Shown: in pieces, positions 7,230 through 15,093 of the stretch
Position numbering within the stretch: the first letter of the stretch is position 1
How the letters are laid out: every line of letters starts with the position of its first letter
Origin: Myroides sp. WP-1
GTDB taxonomy: Bacteria > Bacteroidota > Bacteroidia > Flavobacteriales > Flavobacteriaceae
Reading direction: 5' to 3'
Length of the DNA stretch: 64,000 bases
Assembly (NCBI RefSeq): GCF_014145635.1
Contig: NZ_JACHTC010000007.1
Location: 62,001 to 126,000, forward strand
Translations under genes and position numbers: made by a program
The notes under the pieces: generated by a model
Database searches by the model: none
What the model was told of the DNA's origin: nothing
The model's input: only the letters and a program-made list of their open reading frames with translations

Positions 7230-7548
7230 AAATGATTACATTGTATTAGATTATATCTGTAAAGAACTTAATTATGATAGAAGTAAATTAACAGTTACTA
7301 CTTCACTTTCTGATTTAGGATTAGATGGGGATGATGTCTTAGCATTTTTAGTCAAGTTCTTTAAAGAATTTAAAATAGAGTATGAAGGAACAAATTATAA
7401 GGATTTTATTCCTGAGGAGAGAGGATTTTTTGTACATACTATTTTAAGTGTCTTTGCTAAAAGAAAAAGAGAAGATGAAATTTTTGTAAAAGATTTGATA
7501 CTATCATTGGATAAAAAACAATGGAATAAAAAAATAAGTATTAAATGA
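7219..7548 (+). CDS. DUF1493-like (acyl-carrier-fold-like) putative immunity protein
   Basis: A 109-residue protein overlapping the toxin tip by 11 bp. The segment TTSLSDLGLDGDDVLAFLVK followed by a Phe-rich helix matches the DUF1493 pattern, whose members resemble acyl carrier proteins but have Asp in place of the phosphopantetheine-bearing Ser (LDGDD against DSL). DUF1493 proteins are often found next to toxin-like genes, so an immunity role is likely here. Cytosolic, no signal. Confidence 0.65.
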   Translation: MENRNDYIVLDYICKELNYDRSKLTVTTSLSDLGLDGDDVLAFLVKFFKEFKIEYEGTNYKDFIPEERGFFVHTILSVFAKRKREDEIFVKDLILSLDKKQWNKKISIK

Positions 7549-7597
7549 AGCAGATGAAATAATATGATTTTGGTCTTACTGTTTAAAATAGTTGAAA

Positions 7598-8032
7598 ATG
7601 GAAATAAAACAAAGTATCACTGATTTTAGAAAATTTATTCTTGATTTTGAGGATACATTAAGAAAAGAGTTAGGATTAGTGGAAGAAGATATGTATCAAG
7701 AGATTCAGAAACTATTTTCAAAATCGAAGGGTAGTATTAATTATAAACAAGGTAACATAAAGGGATACCACTATCAATTCCATGGAGCAGGATGTTTTGT
7801 AGAAAAAGAAGGGGTAAAATGTGATTTTAATTATTCTCGTTTCATCGAGGATTTAACTTATCAAATAACTGATATGAAATTAAAAGATTTTATAGATAGC
7901 TATTATGATTCTATTAGTGATGAAAAGGAATTAAATGAACAATTAATAGCATTAGCAAAAGAAGGTTTTATTGAACAAGTGATTGAAGATGGTAGGGTAT
8001 ATCATTCATTTTTGATTAAAAGGTATAAATAA
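7598..8032 (+). CDS. DUF6896-like putative immunity protein
   Basis: A 144-residue cytosolic protein from ATG 7598 (a TTG two codons earlier at 7592 is possible). The middle YHYQFHGAGCFVEKEG followed by CDFNYSR resembles DUF6896 proteins as I remember them, and those are frequent in toxin/immunity islands. It has no toxin directly upstream (the DUF1493 gene lies between) and is followed by a strong terminator, so it may be an extra or orphan immunity gene of the same cassette. Confidence 0.55.
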   Translation: MEIKQSITDFRKFILDFEDTLRKELGLVEEDMYQEIQKLFSKSKGSINYKQGNIKGYHYQFHGAGCFVEKEGVKCDFNYSRFIEDLTYQITDMKLKDFIDSYYDSISDEKELNEQLIALAKEGFIEQVIEDGRVYHSFLIKRYK

Positions 8033-8084
8033 AAATTAGATGAGCGTTAGTTCTAATGCCGCCTAACGATTTATAAATGTAAAT

Positions 8085-8116
8085 AAAAGCAGTAGAGTTG
8101 ATTCTACTGCTTTTTT
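8085..8116 (+). terminator. Terminator closing the second cassette
   Basis: A 12 bp stem AAAAGCAGTAGA / TCTACTGCTTTT with a 6 nt loop, and a T run. Copy C of the core-end repeat begins 13 bp later. Confidence 0.85.
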
Positions 8117-8128
8117 ATTATCAGGCAT

Positions 8129-8447
8129 TATTCAACTTATATTTGATACGTGGAGATTTTCAATTTTGTACCAGATTAATCATGAGATGCTAATATGCAG
8201 TAGAAGCGAGTATAGAGAATTACAGCTTAATAAAAAGCGCTATATTTAGAGCAGTTTGCTATCTTCTGGGTTTATGAAATTTGGAGGAATCTTAAAAGAC
8301 GATCAACTGACGATGATAGCCTTTTCTACGGTTAGTGGTGGTGGAGTATCAGCGTTAACAGGTGGTAATTTTTGGGAAGGAACCGCAACTGCCTTTGATG
8401 TGAGTATGTTGAATCATGGGGCGCATAAAATGGAAACAACGGAGTAG
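8129..8447 (+). repeat. Degenerate RHS-core-end repeat, copy C, ending at a nonsense codon
   Basis: Third copy of the repeat, very close to copy A in its first half, with the same internal deletion. From 8256 it reads openly (MLSSGFMKFGG to NHGAHKMETTE) to a TAG at 8445-8447. The same frame continues beyond the TAG without interruption into the LHH nuclease tip. A single nonsense codon is therefore the only visible lesion between the core remnant and the toxin. Confidence 0.8.
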
Positions 8448-8474
8448 GATCCTCCAACGAAGAGTAGATCAGAA

Positions 8475-8921
8475 ATGACCTCAGAGGAAAAGGATTACGC
8501 TTACATGAAGGATGATTTGCTTCCTTTTAATCAATTTATGCTAGACGCCTATATGGTTGTTGAAGGAGCTAGAGGTTTATGGGGATTGACTAGTTTGTTT
8601 AAAAGCTCTGTGGCGGTGGCGGTTGTGAAGAGTGCTCCTGCTACAACTAAAGTAGCAACTACTTATTCTGGATTAGTTAAGTCTGCACAGAAATTATATC
8701 CGAGTAAGGCAGGTAAAATAGAATTACATCATATAACACCAAAATATTTGGGAGGACCAAAGAATGGACCATTGGTTCCATTAGATGCGGCGTATCATCA
8801 AATTATTACTAATGAGTTTCGGTTACTATGGCCATACGGTAAAGGTGTGCCAAGTAGTACTCAATTACAATATATTATGAAGCATGTTTATTCTAAATAC
8901 CCACTGCCACCAGGCTATTAA
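8475..8921 (+). CDS. Displaced RHS toxin tip: LHH-type HNH/Endo VII nuclease
   Basis: A 148-residue product predicted to cut DNA. The C-terminal domain shows IELHHITPKYLGG (His85, His86) followed by AAYHQIITNEF (His108), the pattern of LHH toxins in the HNH/endonuclease VII superfamily, which bind one metal through such His residues. The N-terminal ~70 residues form a linker with a hydrophobic Ala/Val stretch. The ATG at 8475 is nine codons after an in-frame TAG that splits it from the RHS core remnant. The next gene, 8 bp downstream, is the probable immunity gene. Confidence 0.75.
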   Translation: MTSEEKDYAYMKDDLLPFNQFMLDAYMVVEGARGLWGLTSLFKSSVAVAVVKSAPATTKVATTYSGLVKSAQKLYPSKAGKIELHHITPKYLGGPKNGPLVPLDAAYHQIITNEFRLLWPYGKGVPSSTQLQYIMKHVYSKYPLPPGY

Positions 8922-8929
8922 AAAAAAAA

Positions 8930-9817
8930 ATGAAAGAAATTGTAGAACTTAGAGTTAATTGTGATTATGTTTATTTGCTTTTTAAAGTAGATGAAAGTAA
9001 GAATTTAGAAACTTCAGTTAAAGTTGTAGAAGTAGATAAAGAGGATCCTCTATATAATCAGATCTCAGTAATTCGTGAAGAAGTGAAGAATAAGTATGGG
9101 CAAAGTCTTTTCTTTGGGTGGCGAATTAAACGAAAGTATACGAAAAGAGAATTAGCCTTAGCTTCCCTTTTGCATGTAAAGATAAAAACTTCTTTTGAAC
9201 CCGCAGGTGAAGAATGTGGGACGTTATATGATGAGACGGTTGCTTGTAGTGTATGTGGAGCAAATAGAAAGCAGCTAACGACCTTAATTCTTAAGAAAGG
9301 AAAAATACCTAAAAAAGATATAGTTAGAACTTTGGGAGGTGAGGTTGTTGTATCAAAAAAATTCGTAAATGCAGTAAGGCAAAGGAATTTAAAAGGATTA
9401 CAATTTATACCAACTAATGTTGAAAATTATTACCAACTTATTACAAATACAGAAGTTGAGTTGTCATCAAATACTATTGTTGGAATTGATCCTTGGGATT
9501 TTTCAACATGTAGCGAGGAACGTGAATTTACAGTATCAGGGGACACTCCTGTTCAGTTTGAAAAAGAAATTTATAAGTGTCCTAAAGGCGATACAATTGG
9601 ATTAAATATGCTGTCAGAACCTTATCTCTTAAATAGTAAATTTATCGGTGACTTCGATTTTTTTTCAAGCAGACAGAAGGTAGGTGTTAAACGTGGTTTA
9701 TTGAGACCTGAGGCTATTTACATTTGTTCGCAGGAATTTAAAAAAATGATAGACGAAGAAAAATTAACAGGAATTGAATTTGAAATAGCTCATATTGAAT
9801 CTGATTTTTCGGAATAA
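8930..9817 (+). CDS. Putative immunity protein for the LHH nuclease, with CxxC motif
   Basis: A 295-residue cytosolic protein 8 bp after the nuclease tip, unusually large for an immunity protein. It contains EECGTLYDETVACSVCGANR (a CxxC with a further Cys, possibly zinc-binding) and a single Cys in YKCPKGD. No family is recognised with confidence; large Cys-containing immunity proteins of the Imm11/DUF1629 kind are a loose comparison. The role is inferred from position. Confidence 0.6.
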   Translation: MKEIVELRVNCDYVYLLFKVDESKNLETSVKVVEVDKEDPLYNQISVIREEVKNKYGQSLFFGWRIKRKYTKRELALASLLHVKIKTSFEPAGEECGTLYDETVACSVCGANRKQLTTLILKKGKIPKKDIVRTLGGEVVVSKKFVNAVRQRNLKGLQFIPTNVENYYQLITNTEVELSSNTIVGIDPWDFSTCSEEREFTVSGDTPVQFEKEIYKCPKGDTIGLNMLSEPYLLNSKFIGDFDFFSSRQKVGVKRGLLRPEAIYICSQEFKKMIDEEKLTGIEFEIAHIESDFSE

Positions 9818-9883
9818 AATCACTTAGCGACCTACTAATAAAAAATAAAGAATTAGATTTTGAGATGTCAAATTAAATAGAAC

Positions 9884-10132
9884 TTGATTTTGATAAAACA
9901 GGCTTGTCCATGTTGTGGTTATTTTACTTTAACTGATGAAATAGGTAATAGTTTTCAACTTTGCCCTGTTTGTTATTGGGAAGATGATGACATACAGTTG
10001 AAAGATCCTACGTATGAAGAAGGTGCTAATGCTGTAAATTTAATTCAAGCAAAGGAAAATTTTAAATCTTTTGGAGCTATAGAAGAACGATTTAAGATGT
10101 ATGTTCGCCTGCCTAGAGAGGATGAGAGATAA
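9884..10132 (+). CDS. CPCC family cysteine-rich protein, probable immunity
   Basis: An 82-residue protein starting at TTG 9884 (no closer ATG precedes CPCC). It has ACPCCGYFTL, then LCPVCYWEDDD, EGANAVNLIQAKENF and a final short Arg/Glu stretch. This is the pattern of the cysteine-rich CPCC family (PF14206), whose members are common among RHS immunity genes. The two Cys clusters likely bind one zinc. No toxin lies next to it. Confidence 0.75.
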   Translation: MILIKQACPCCGYFTLTDEIGNSFQLCPVCYWEDDDIQLKDPTYEEGANAVNLIQAKENFKSFGAIEERFKMYVRLPREDER

Positions 10133-10259
10133 ACAAGGAGATTCGAATTTTTAGTGCGTTTGACTCTTGCTGTTTAATGTAGAGACGACGTAAAAGAAGA
10201 GGACTTGTAAGTAATAGGAGTGAATTAACCCATCTTGAAATAAACTAGAAAATCAGAAA

Positions 10260-10631
10260 ATGCAAATGGAACATAAAGTGAAGTATAAAACTATTTTCAT
10301 CAGTCCTTTTAGTTTAAACCATAAAGAAGATGATAATTGTGATATCAATATCGTTTTAGAGACGGGAGAAATATATTTTGGCTTACTAATGACTGTAAAA
10401 AATGTTACAACATTAGCATCAAAACGCGATTATGATGGATGTCTCGATATGGTGGATACAATCATTGTTCCAAATATGGAAAAAGAAACGATAAAAAGTG
10501 CTCTAGACCGTCTAATCGATGAAAAAAGACTAGATGAAGTTTTTACAAAAATAGGGACTTTGAAAACGGAGGATTTTGATTACTCCTTTGAAGAAATTAA
10601 CGATTTTCAGACCTGGTGGAAAGATAGTTAA
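10260..10631 (+). CDS. Putative orphan immunity protein
   Basis: A 123-residue acidic cytosolic protein. It shows CDINIVLETGEIYFGLLM, a MVDTIIVPNM strand and a Glu/Trp-rich end. No family recognised. Its size, AT-rich composition and place between CPCC and HEAT-like genes suggest an immunity gene without a cognate toxin. Confidence 0.5.
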   Translation: MQMEHKVKYKTIFISPFSLNHKEDDNCDINIVLETGEIYFGLLMTVKNVTTLASKRDYDGCLDMVDTIIVPNMEKETIKSALDRLIDEKRLDEVFTKIGTLKTEDFDYSFEEINDFQTWWKDS

Positions 10632-10764
10632 TGATGAGTTTCTTACTTTTAAGCCGGTGAGATAACAAGGATCGATTATAGTTCTTGCTAAATACATAAC
10701 ATGGTTTGATTCAAAATATCGATATGTTTAATCTTCGGATAAATGATTTTATAAGAATAAAGTA

Positions 10765-11271
10765 ATGGTTGATTTTTGGAAATTTTATAAGGGTCTATTA
10801 AAAAGAACGGATTATTTTGATAAGTATTGGGATCGATTTCCTTACGATCAGCGCCACCGTTTTCAATTTAATGAAGAAACACTTTCTTTACTTAAAGACC
10901 ATATTACAAATAAAAATGATAAGGGATTAGCTAGTATTTTAGCCCTTATTTGTAATAACGGAGCAGATAAAGATTATACGGATCTTTTACTACAACTTTT
11001 AGATGAAAATTGGCATACTTCTGAAGAGGATATCATAAGTGTTCTAGAATTAATTAAAGATCCTAGAAGTGTAAATAAATTATACGAGGTTGCTATTAAT
11101 GTACCTGATTATGACGAGATGCGTGCTTTGGCAAAAAAATGTATGTGGGCTTTAAGTGCTATCAATACACAGGAAGCAATTCAAAAATTGGAGTTATTAC
11201 AAAATTGTGATGATCTTATACTAAGAGAAAATGCAACTTTTCAATTAGAGCAAGTGCTGAAAAAGAATTAA
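10765..11271 (+). CDS. HEAT-repeat-like putative immunity protein
   Basis: A 168-residue helical cytosolic protein. The segments ASILALICNNGADKDY, VLELIKDPRSVNKLYEVA and KCMWALSAINTQEAIQKLEL read as tandem antiparallel helix pairs of the HEAT/armadillo type. HEAT-like immunity proteins are known in polymorphic toxin loci. Last gene of the immunity block; 226 bp without a gene follows. Confidence 0.6.
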   Translation: MVDFWKFYKGLLKRTDYFDKYWDRFPYDQRHRFQFNEETLSLLKDHITNKNDKGLASILALICNNGADKDYTDLLLQLLDENWHTSEEDIISVLELIKDPRSVNKLYEVAINVPDYDEMRALAKKCMWALSAINTQEAIQKLELLQNCDDLILRENATFQLEQVLKKN

Positions 11272-11497
11272 CTGGTAAAACAATATTTTCAGGCAAAAGG
11301 ATAGAGTTGTTCTTGGGGGTAACAAATTCTTTGTCTGATCTATTTTCCATTTAATTTATTATAAAGCTGTGTTTACTACAAAAAATAGTATTGTAGTTGA
11401 TGTTAACTATGAAGATTAAGAATAAAGTCTTTTATACGGAAGTATAAATATTAAATATTTTCCCTATCCTTGTGATGCTAAATGAAATAAATCTGCT

Positions 11498-12058
11498 ATG
11501 ATAAAAGTTATTCTTACCTATGCAACACTGCTGTTTTCGCTTTTTTGCGTTGTAACAAGTTGTTCTTCGAATCAAGTTTCTTATATTAAAACAAGTACAT
11601 ACGATCAAAAAGAAGAAGTAACAAACTACACCCTATCGCCTTTGGGAACCGTTAAGATACCAGGTCAATGGGAACAAACGAGTTATAATTCAAGCAGTAG
11701 ACAACAGTTTTTTACCAATAAGGATAACAGTGCCACTATTGCTCTTACGTTCGCGCCATTTACGTCCTATGAGTTTAATAAAGAAGGAACATTGAAGGGA
11801 TTTGATTTTACCAAAGCCTTTTATGAATGGGACTCGAGTTATATGAAAAAAACGTTTAATGCCGAAGTCGCTATACTAGAGGAAGATGCGGTTAATAACT
11901 ATATTGTTTGGCAAGTTGATTTGAAAGAAGAGGGAATTAAACACTATTTTCTCTTTGGAGAAAAGAATGGAGTTGTTCGCAATTTTTCTGTCACAAAAAG
12001 CAATTGGACCAAATCAGGCGTTATTGTATTTCTGAAAGAATTGTATTTATCCAAGTGA
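11498..12058 (+). CDS. Hypothetical lipoprotein
   Basis: A 186-residue protein with a signal sequence (residues 1-21) ending VVTSC, a lipoprotein cleavage site, followed by SSNQ. The mature part is beta-rich, with GTVKIPGQWEQTSY and ATIALTFAPF. No family recognised. It lies just after the immunity block but nothing ties it to it. Confidence 0.75.
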   Translation: MIKVILTYATLLFSLFCVVTSCSSNQVSYIKTSTYDQKEEVTNYTLSPLGTVKIPGQWEQTSYNSSSRQQFFTNKDNSATIALTFAPFTSYEFNKEGTLKGFDFTKAFYEWDSSYMKKTFNAEVAILEEDAVNNYIVWQVDLKEEGIKHYFLFGEKNGVVRNFSVTKSNWTKSGVIVFLKELYLSK

Positions 12059-12190
12059 CGGTTCTTCTACTAGTGAATTAGTACTCAAGTGCTATTTTTC
12101 TATACTTCTTTTTTAAGAAATTGAAACTGTAACGACTAGGTATGTAATTACACAATAAAATGTAAAGTTCATCGGAGGATAAAAAGAAAT

Positions 12191-12223
12191 AAAACCTCGC
12201 CTTTAAGGCGAGGTTTCTTTTTT
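12191..12223. terminator. Terminator between convergent lipoprotein genes
   Basis: Stem AAACCTCGCCTT / AAGGCGAGGTTT (12192-12215) followed by CTTTTTT on the plus strand and preceded by A-rich DNA, so it may serve both strands. Confidence 0.8.
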
Positions 12224-12259
12224 GGGCTCATTACACCGATAGATCAAGAATTCGTTCGC

Positions 12260-13000
12260 TTATTGAATCTCTATTAGTGATCCAATATGTCCAGGGTAAA
12301 AAGAAATAGTACCAGTAACATTTTTGTTTTTAGTAACATTCAATGGCCACGAAGATTGTGAACCATTAGGATATTGATACGTCCAATTTATCAAGGCATT
12401 GATAACTCGTACAGGAGACGCAATGAAAACTTTTCGCTTAGTTCCCTTTCCTGCAACAGAGTGTTTTAAGTGAATTGTCATTTGAATGGGGTCATCATAA
12501 CTCGTTGTACTAACTCGGATGATGCTGTGTGCTTTGTGAGTATTAGCATAGAAAAGGTCGAAAAAACTAGTTTTGTTTCCCTCCAAGTATGCAATCCTGA
12601 AACTCTGTGTATTAGAGGCTTGTGTTGCAGTAATACTGTCGTCATTGTCGCTAAAATAACGATCGTTTCTCGTTTCTAAATAAATACTTTGATCCGGCTG
12701 CTTTAAAGCCTCTTTGATGCTGCGGTTTAAGTCTTCCAATCGCTTTTCAAAACGCGCTTTGTTAGTTGGACTTACTTGTCCTAGAATCTCAGAGGTTTGT
12801 TGATAAGACATATAGTACTGCTTGTCCGTTTTATTAATACAAACATAATTTTGTAAAATGTTTTCATCTTTTGCATAATTGTCTGTATTTTGAGCAGCAC
12901 GTGTTAAGGATTGTTTTGGGGCAACTACTGTGTCTTCTGTACTGCAACTGCAAAGACTTACTGCTAGAATAGCTAGTAAAGCTGAAATTTTTCTTTTCAT
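12260..13000 (-). CDS. Hypothetical lipoprotein
   Basis: A 246-residue protein with a signal peptide and lipobox (SLCSC, Cys19). The mature part includes a helical, charged middle and a beta-rich C-terminus. No family recognised. It stands alone, convergent with the lipoprotein at 11498-12058. Confidence 0.75.
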   Translation of the reverse strand: MKRKISALLAILAVSLCSCSTEDTVVAPKQSLTRAAQNTDNYAKDENILQNYVCINKTDKQYYMSYQQTSEILGQVSPTNKARFEKRLEDLNRSIKEALKQPDQSIYLETRNDRYFSDNDDSITATQASNTQSFRIAYLEGNKTSFFDLFYANTHKAHSIIRVSTTSYDDPIQMTIHLKHSVAGKGTKRKVFIASPVRVINALINWTYQYPNGSQSSWPLNVTKNKNVTGTISFYPGHIGSLIEIQ

Positions 13001-13304
13001 AGAAATTAACTATTTAATGATTAAAAATGTGTATTTACCTCCTTTTGGGTAAAATGTCCTGCTAAATTATTTTAAAATAACTTTTTTTCTAATTATTTGT
13101 TGATATTAGTATGTAATTTGATTTATTTGTTTGAATAGTGTATTGATTGTGGTTGTTTTTTGAATAAAATTCAGTTGATGAAAAATAGTTTACGTATGAA
13201 TTTCAAGTTTTTCTGCAAAGAACAAGGCGAATGTAAAGACAACGAAGGCTCTCCTATCCATACAAAAACACAGAACGTCAATCAAAATATCCTACCTTTA
13301 CACC
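13001..13304. other. Divergent promoter region
   Basis: About 300 AT-rich bases between the minus-strand lipoprotein and the plus-strand helicase. TACCTTTA (13293-13300) just before the helicase ATG is one base off TAnnTTTG but would leave almost no leader. No gene or RNA seen. Confidence 0.4.
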
Positions 13305-14615
13305 ATGAATCAAGCAGATATCCTTAAGAAATTGGAGATTGTGTCGTTGAACGATATGCAACTTCAAACCCTTCAAAACGCGAAAGAACACGATAATATC
13401 GTTTTATTATCCCCTACTGGTTCGGGTAAGACACTCGCTTTCTTATTGCCGATAGTAGAGCGATTAAACCCGAAAATCAAAGGGGTACAGACGGTTATTC
13501 TCGTGCCTACACGTGAGTTGGCACTCCAGATAGAAACCGTGTTTAAAAAGATGGGAACTGCGTTTAAGATTAATGCGTGTTACGGCGGACATTCTACCCG
13601 TACTGAATTGAATAACCTAGCTTCTCCACCTGCCGTATTGGTTGGAACGCCAGGAAGGGTGGCTTTCCATATCGAAGAAAATTCTTTTGATACGGGGTCG
13701 GTACACAGCTATGTTGTTGATGAGTTTGATAAAGCATTAGAAATGGGGTTTCAAGAAGACATGGAATATATCATTCACTCGTTTGAACAGCTTCAATTTC
13801 GCATGCTTACTTCAGCAACTCCTTTAAAGAAAATACCTGCATTTACGGGAATTGAAAACCCCAAAAATCTCAAATTTTTGCAAGCAGCAGAAATCAAACC
13901 CCAGTTAACTTTCAGCAAAGTGGTTTGTCCTGCAGAAGAAAAACTTGAAGCGGTTATTCAGTTGATCGGAAAAATAGGGAAGGATACTATTTTAATTTTC
14001 TGCAATCACCGTGATGCCGTGACTCGAATTAGTGAAACACTGACCAACAAAGGCGTGGCAAATGGTGCTTTTCACGGCGGATTGTTACAAGAAGATCGCG
14101 AACGCGCTTTAATGAAGTTTAGAAATAGGAGTTGTCACATTTTAATTTCAACGGATTTAGCCGCACGTGGTTTGGATATTCCTGAAATTGGACATGTAAT
14201 TCACTATCAAATTCCGGAAAAAGAAGATGCCTTTATTCATCGCAATGGACGTACGGCTCGTATGAAGGCAAAAGGGAAAGTGTACCTCATGGTGACAAAT
14301 GAGGAAGAATACAGCTTCATCGATCCTGCGATGCCTATAGAACACTTACAAGGAAATTATGCGATTGACAATCGTACCGAGTTTAAGACGATTTACATCA
14401 GCGCAGGAAAAAAAGACAAAGTCAATAAGGTTGATATTGTCGGTTATTTGATCAAAACTGGAGGACTTCAAAAAGAGGATATCGGATTGATTGAAGTAAA
14501 AGATACACAAGCTTTTGTTGCCGTTCAAACAGCTAAAATAAAACCTTTACTGCAAAAATTGAAGGATACCAAATTGAAAAATAAAAAAGTAAAAATAGCC
14601 ATAGCAAAAGATTAG
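13305..14615 (+). CDS. DEAD-box RNA helicase, DbpA-like, with DEFD motif II
   Basis: An ATP-dependent RNA helicase, probably in large-subunit rRNA maturation. The 436 residues carry motif I SPTGSGKT (36-43), Ia PTRELALQ, TPGR, motif II VVDEFDKA (DEFD instead of DEAD), motif III TSAT, then STDLAARGLD and motif VI HRNGRTAR. The C-terminal ~75 residues (KTIYISAGKKDKVNKVDIVG onward) match the DbpA RNA-binding domain that recognises 23S rRNA hairpin 92. Length is near that of E. coli DbpA. The DEFD variant keeps both catalytic acidic residues. Confidence 0.9.
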   Translation: MNQADILKKLEIVSLNDMQLQTLQNAKEHDNIVLLSPTGSGKTLAFLLPIVERLNPKIKGVQTVILVPTRELALQIETVFKKMGTAFKINACYGGHSTRTELNNLASPPAVLVGTPGRVAFHIEENSFDTGSVHSYVVDEFDKALEMGFQEDMEYIIHSFEQLQFRMLTSATPLKKIPAFTGIENPKNLKFLQAAEIKPQLTFSKVVCPAEEKLEAVIQLIGKIGKDTILIFCNHRDAVTRISETLTNKGVANGAFHGGLLQEDRERALMKFRNRSCHILISTDLAARGLDIPEIGHVIHYQIPEKEDAFIHRNGRTARMKAKGKVYLMVTNEEEYSFIDPAMPIEHLQGNYAIDNRTEFKTIYISAGKKDKVNKVDIVGYLIKTGGLQKEDIGLIEVKDTQAFVAVQTAKIKPLLQKLKDTKLKNKKVKIAIAKD

Positions 14616-14640
14616 CTTTGTTTTAATTCTTGTCCTGTAG

Positions 14641-15081
14641 ATGGAAAACGAACCGGATTATCAGATATTTTTTTTTGTGATTTTTTCAACCATTTGGCTT
14701 GGTAACATATGTTATTCACCGGTTCATAAACACCTTCAGAGTAAGAAAGTTTTTTATACACTTCTAATTCTATCTATTGTTGGTGTAATTTATGCGTGTT
14801 TTAAAATTGAAATTGGTTGGGAGCACAAGCGTATTATGGGAATTTTATCGCCATTGTATTTATTTTTTTATCTTTTGCTCTATAAACTTGCGAATGCAAT
14901 TGCCTTAAAGAAATACAAAAGACCAATTTATTTCAGCTGTAGAGTGAGTCGTTTTTTAGAACTAAAAGAAGCTGAAGAGTCCACTGGCTTAGAATTTTTA
15001 CTGCAAATGGCGATATTAGTCACTTCATCGATACTTTGGGTTGCTATTATTGAATATGTTAAAAGCTTTGTTGTACTATAA
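14641..15081 (+). CDS. Hypothetical membrane protein
   Basis: A 146-residue protein with about four membrane segments (near residues 8-25, 37-55, 67-88 and 121-145). The loop CRVSRFLELKEAEESTGLEF is charged and probably cytosolic. No family recognised. It starts 25 bp after the helicase and ends 12 bp before the convergent putP. Confidence 0.65.
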   Translation: MENEPDYQIFFFVIFSTIWLGNICYSPVHKHLQSKKVFYTLLILSIVGVIYACFKIEIGWEHKRIMGILSPLYLFFYLLLYKLANAIALKKYKRPIYFSCRVSRFLELKEAEESTGLEFLLQMAILVTSSILWVAIIEYVKSFVVL

Positions 15082-15093
15082 TTATACGAAGTT

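Noticed and set aside
8256..8447. ORF of 63 codons as an independent gene
   Set aside because: It is the end of a degenerate RHS core in copy C, without a start of its own; described as part of the repeat.
2634..8447. The three repeats as an insertion sequence or CRISPR-like array
   Set aside because: They code for the end of an RHS core, have no terminal inverted repeats or transposase, and lack regular short repeats and spacers.
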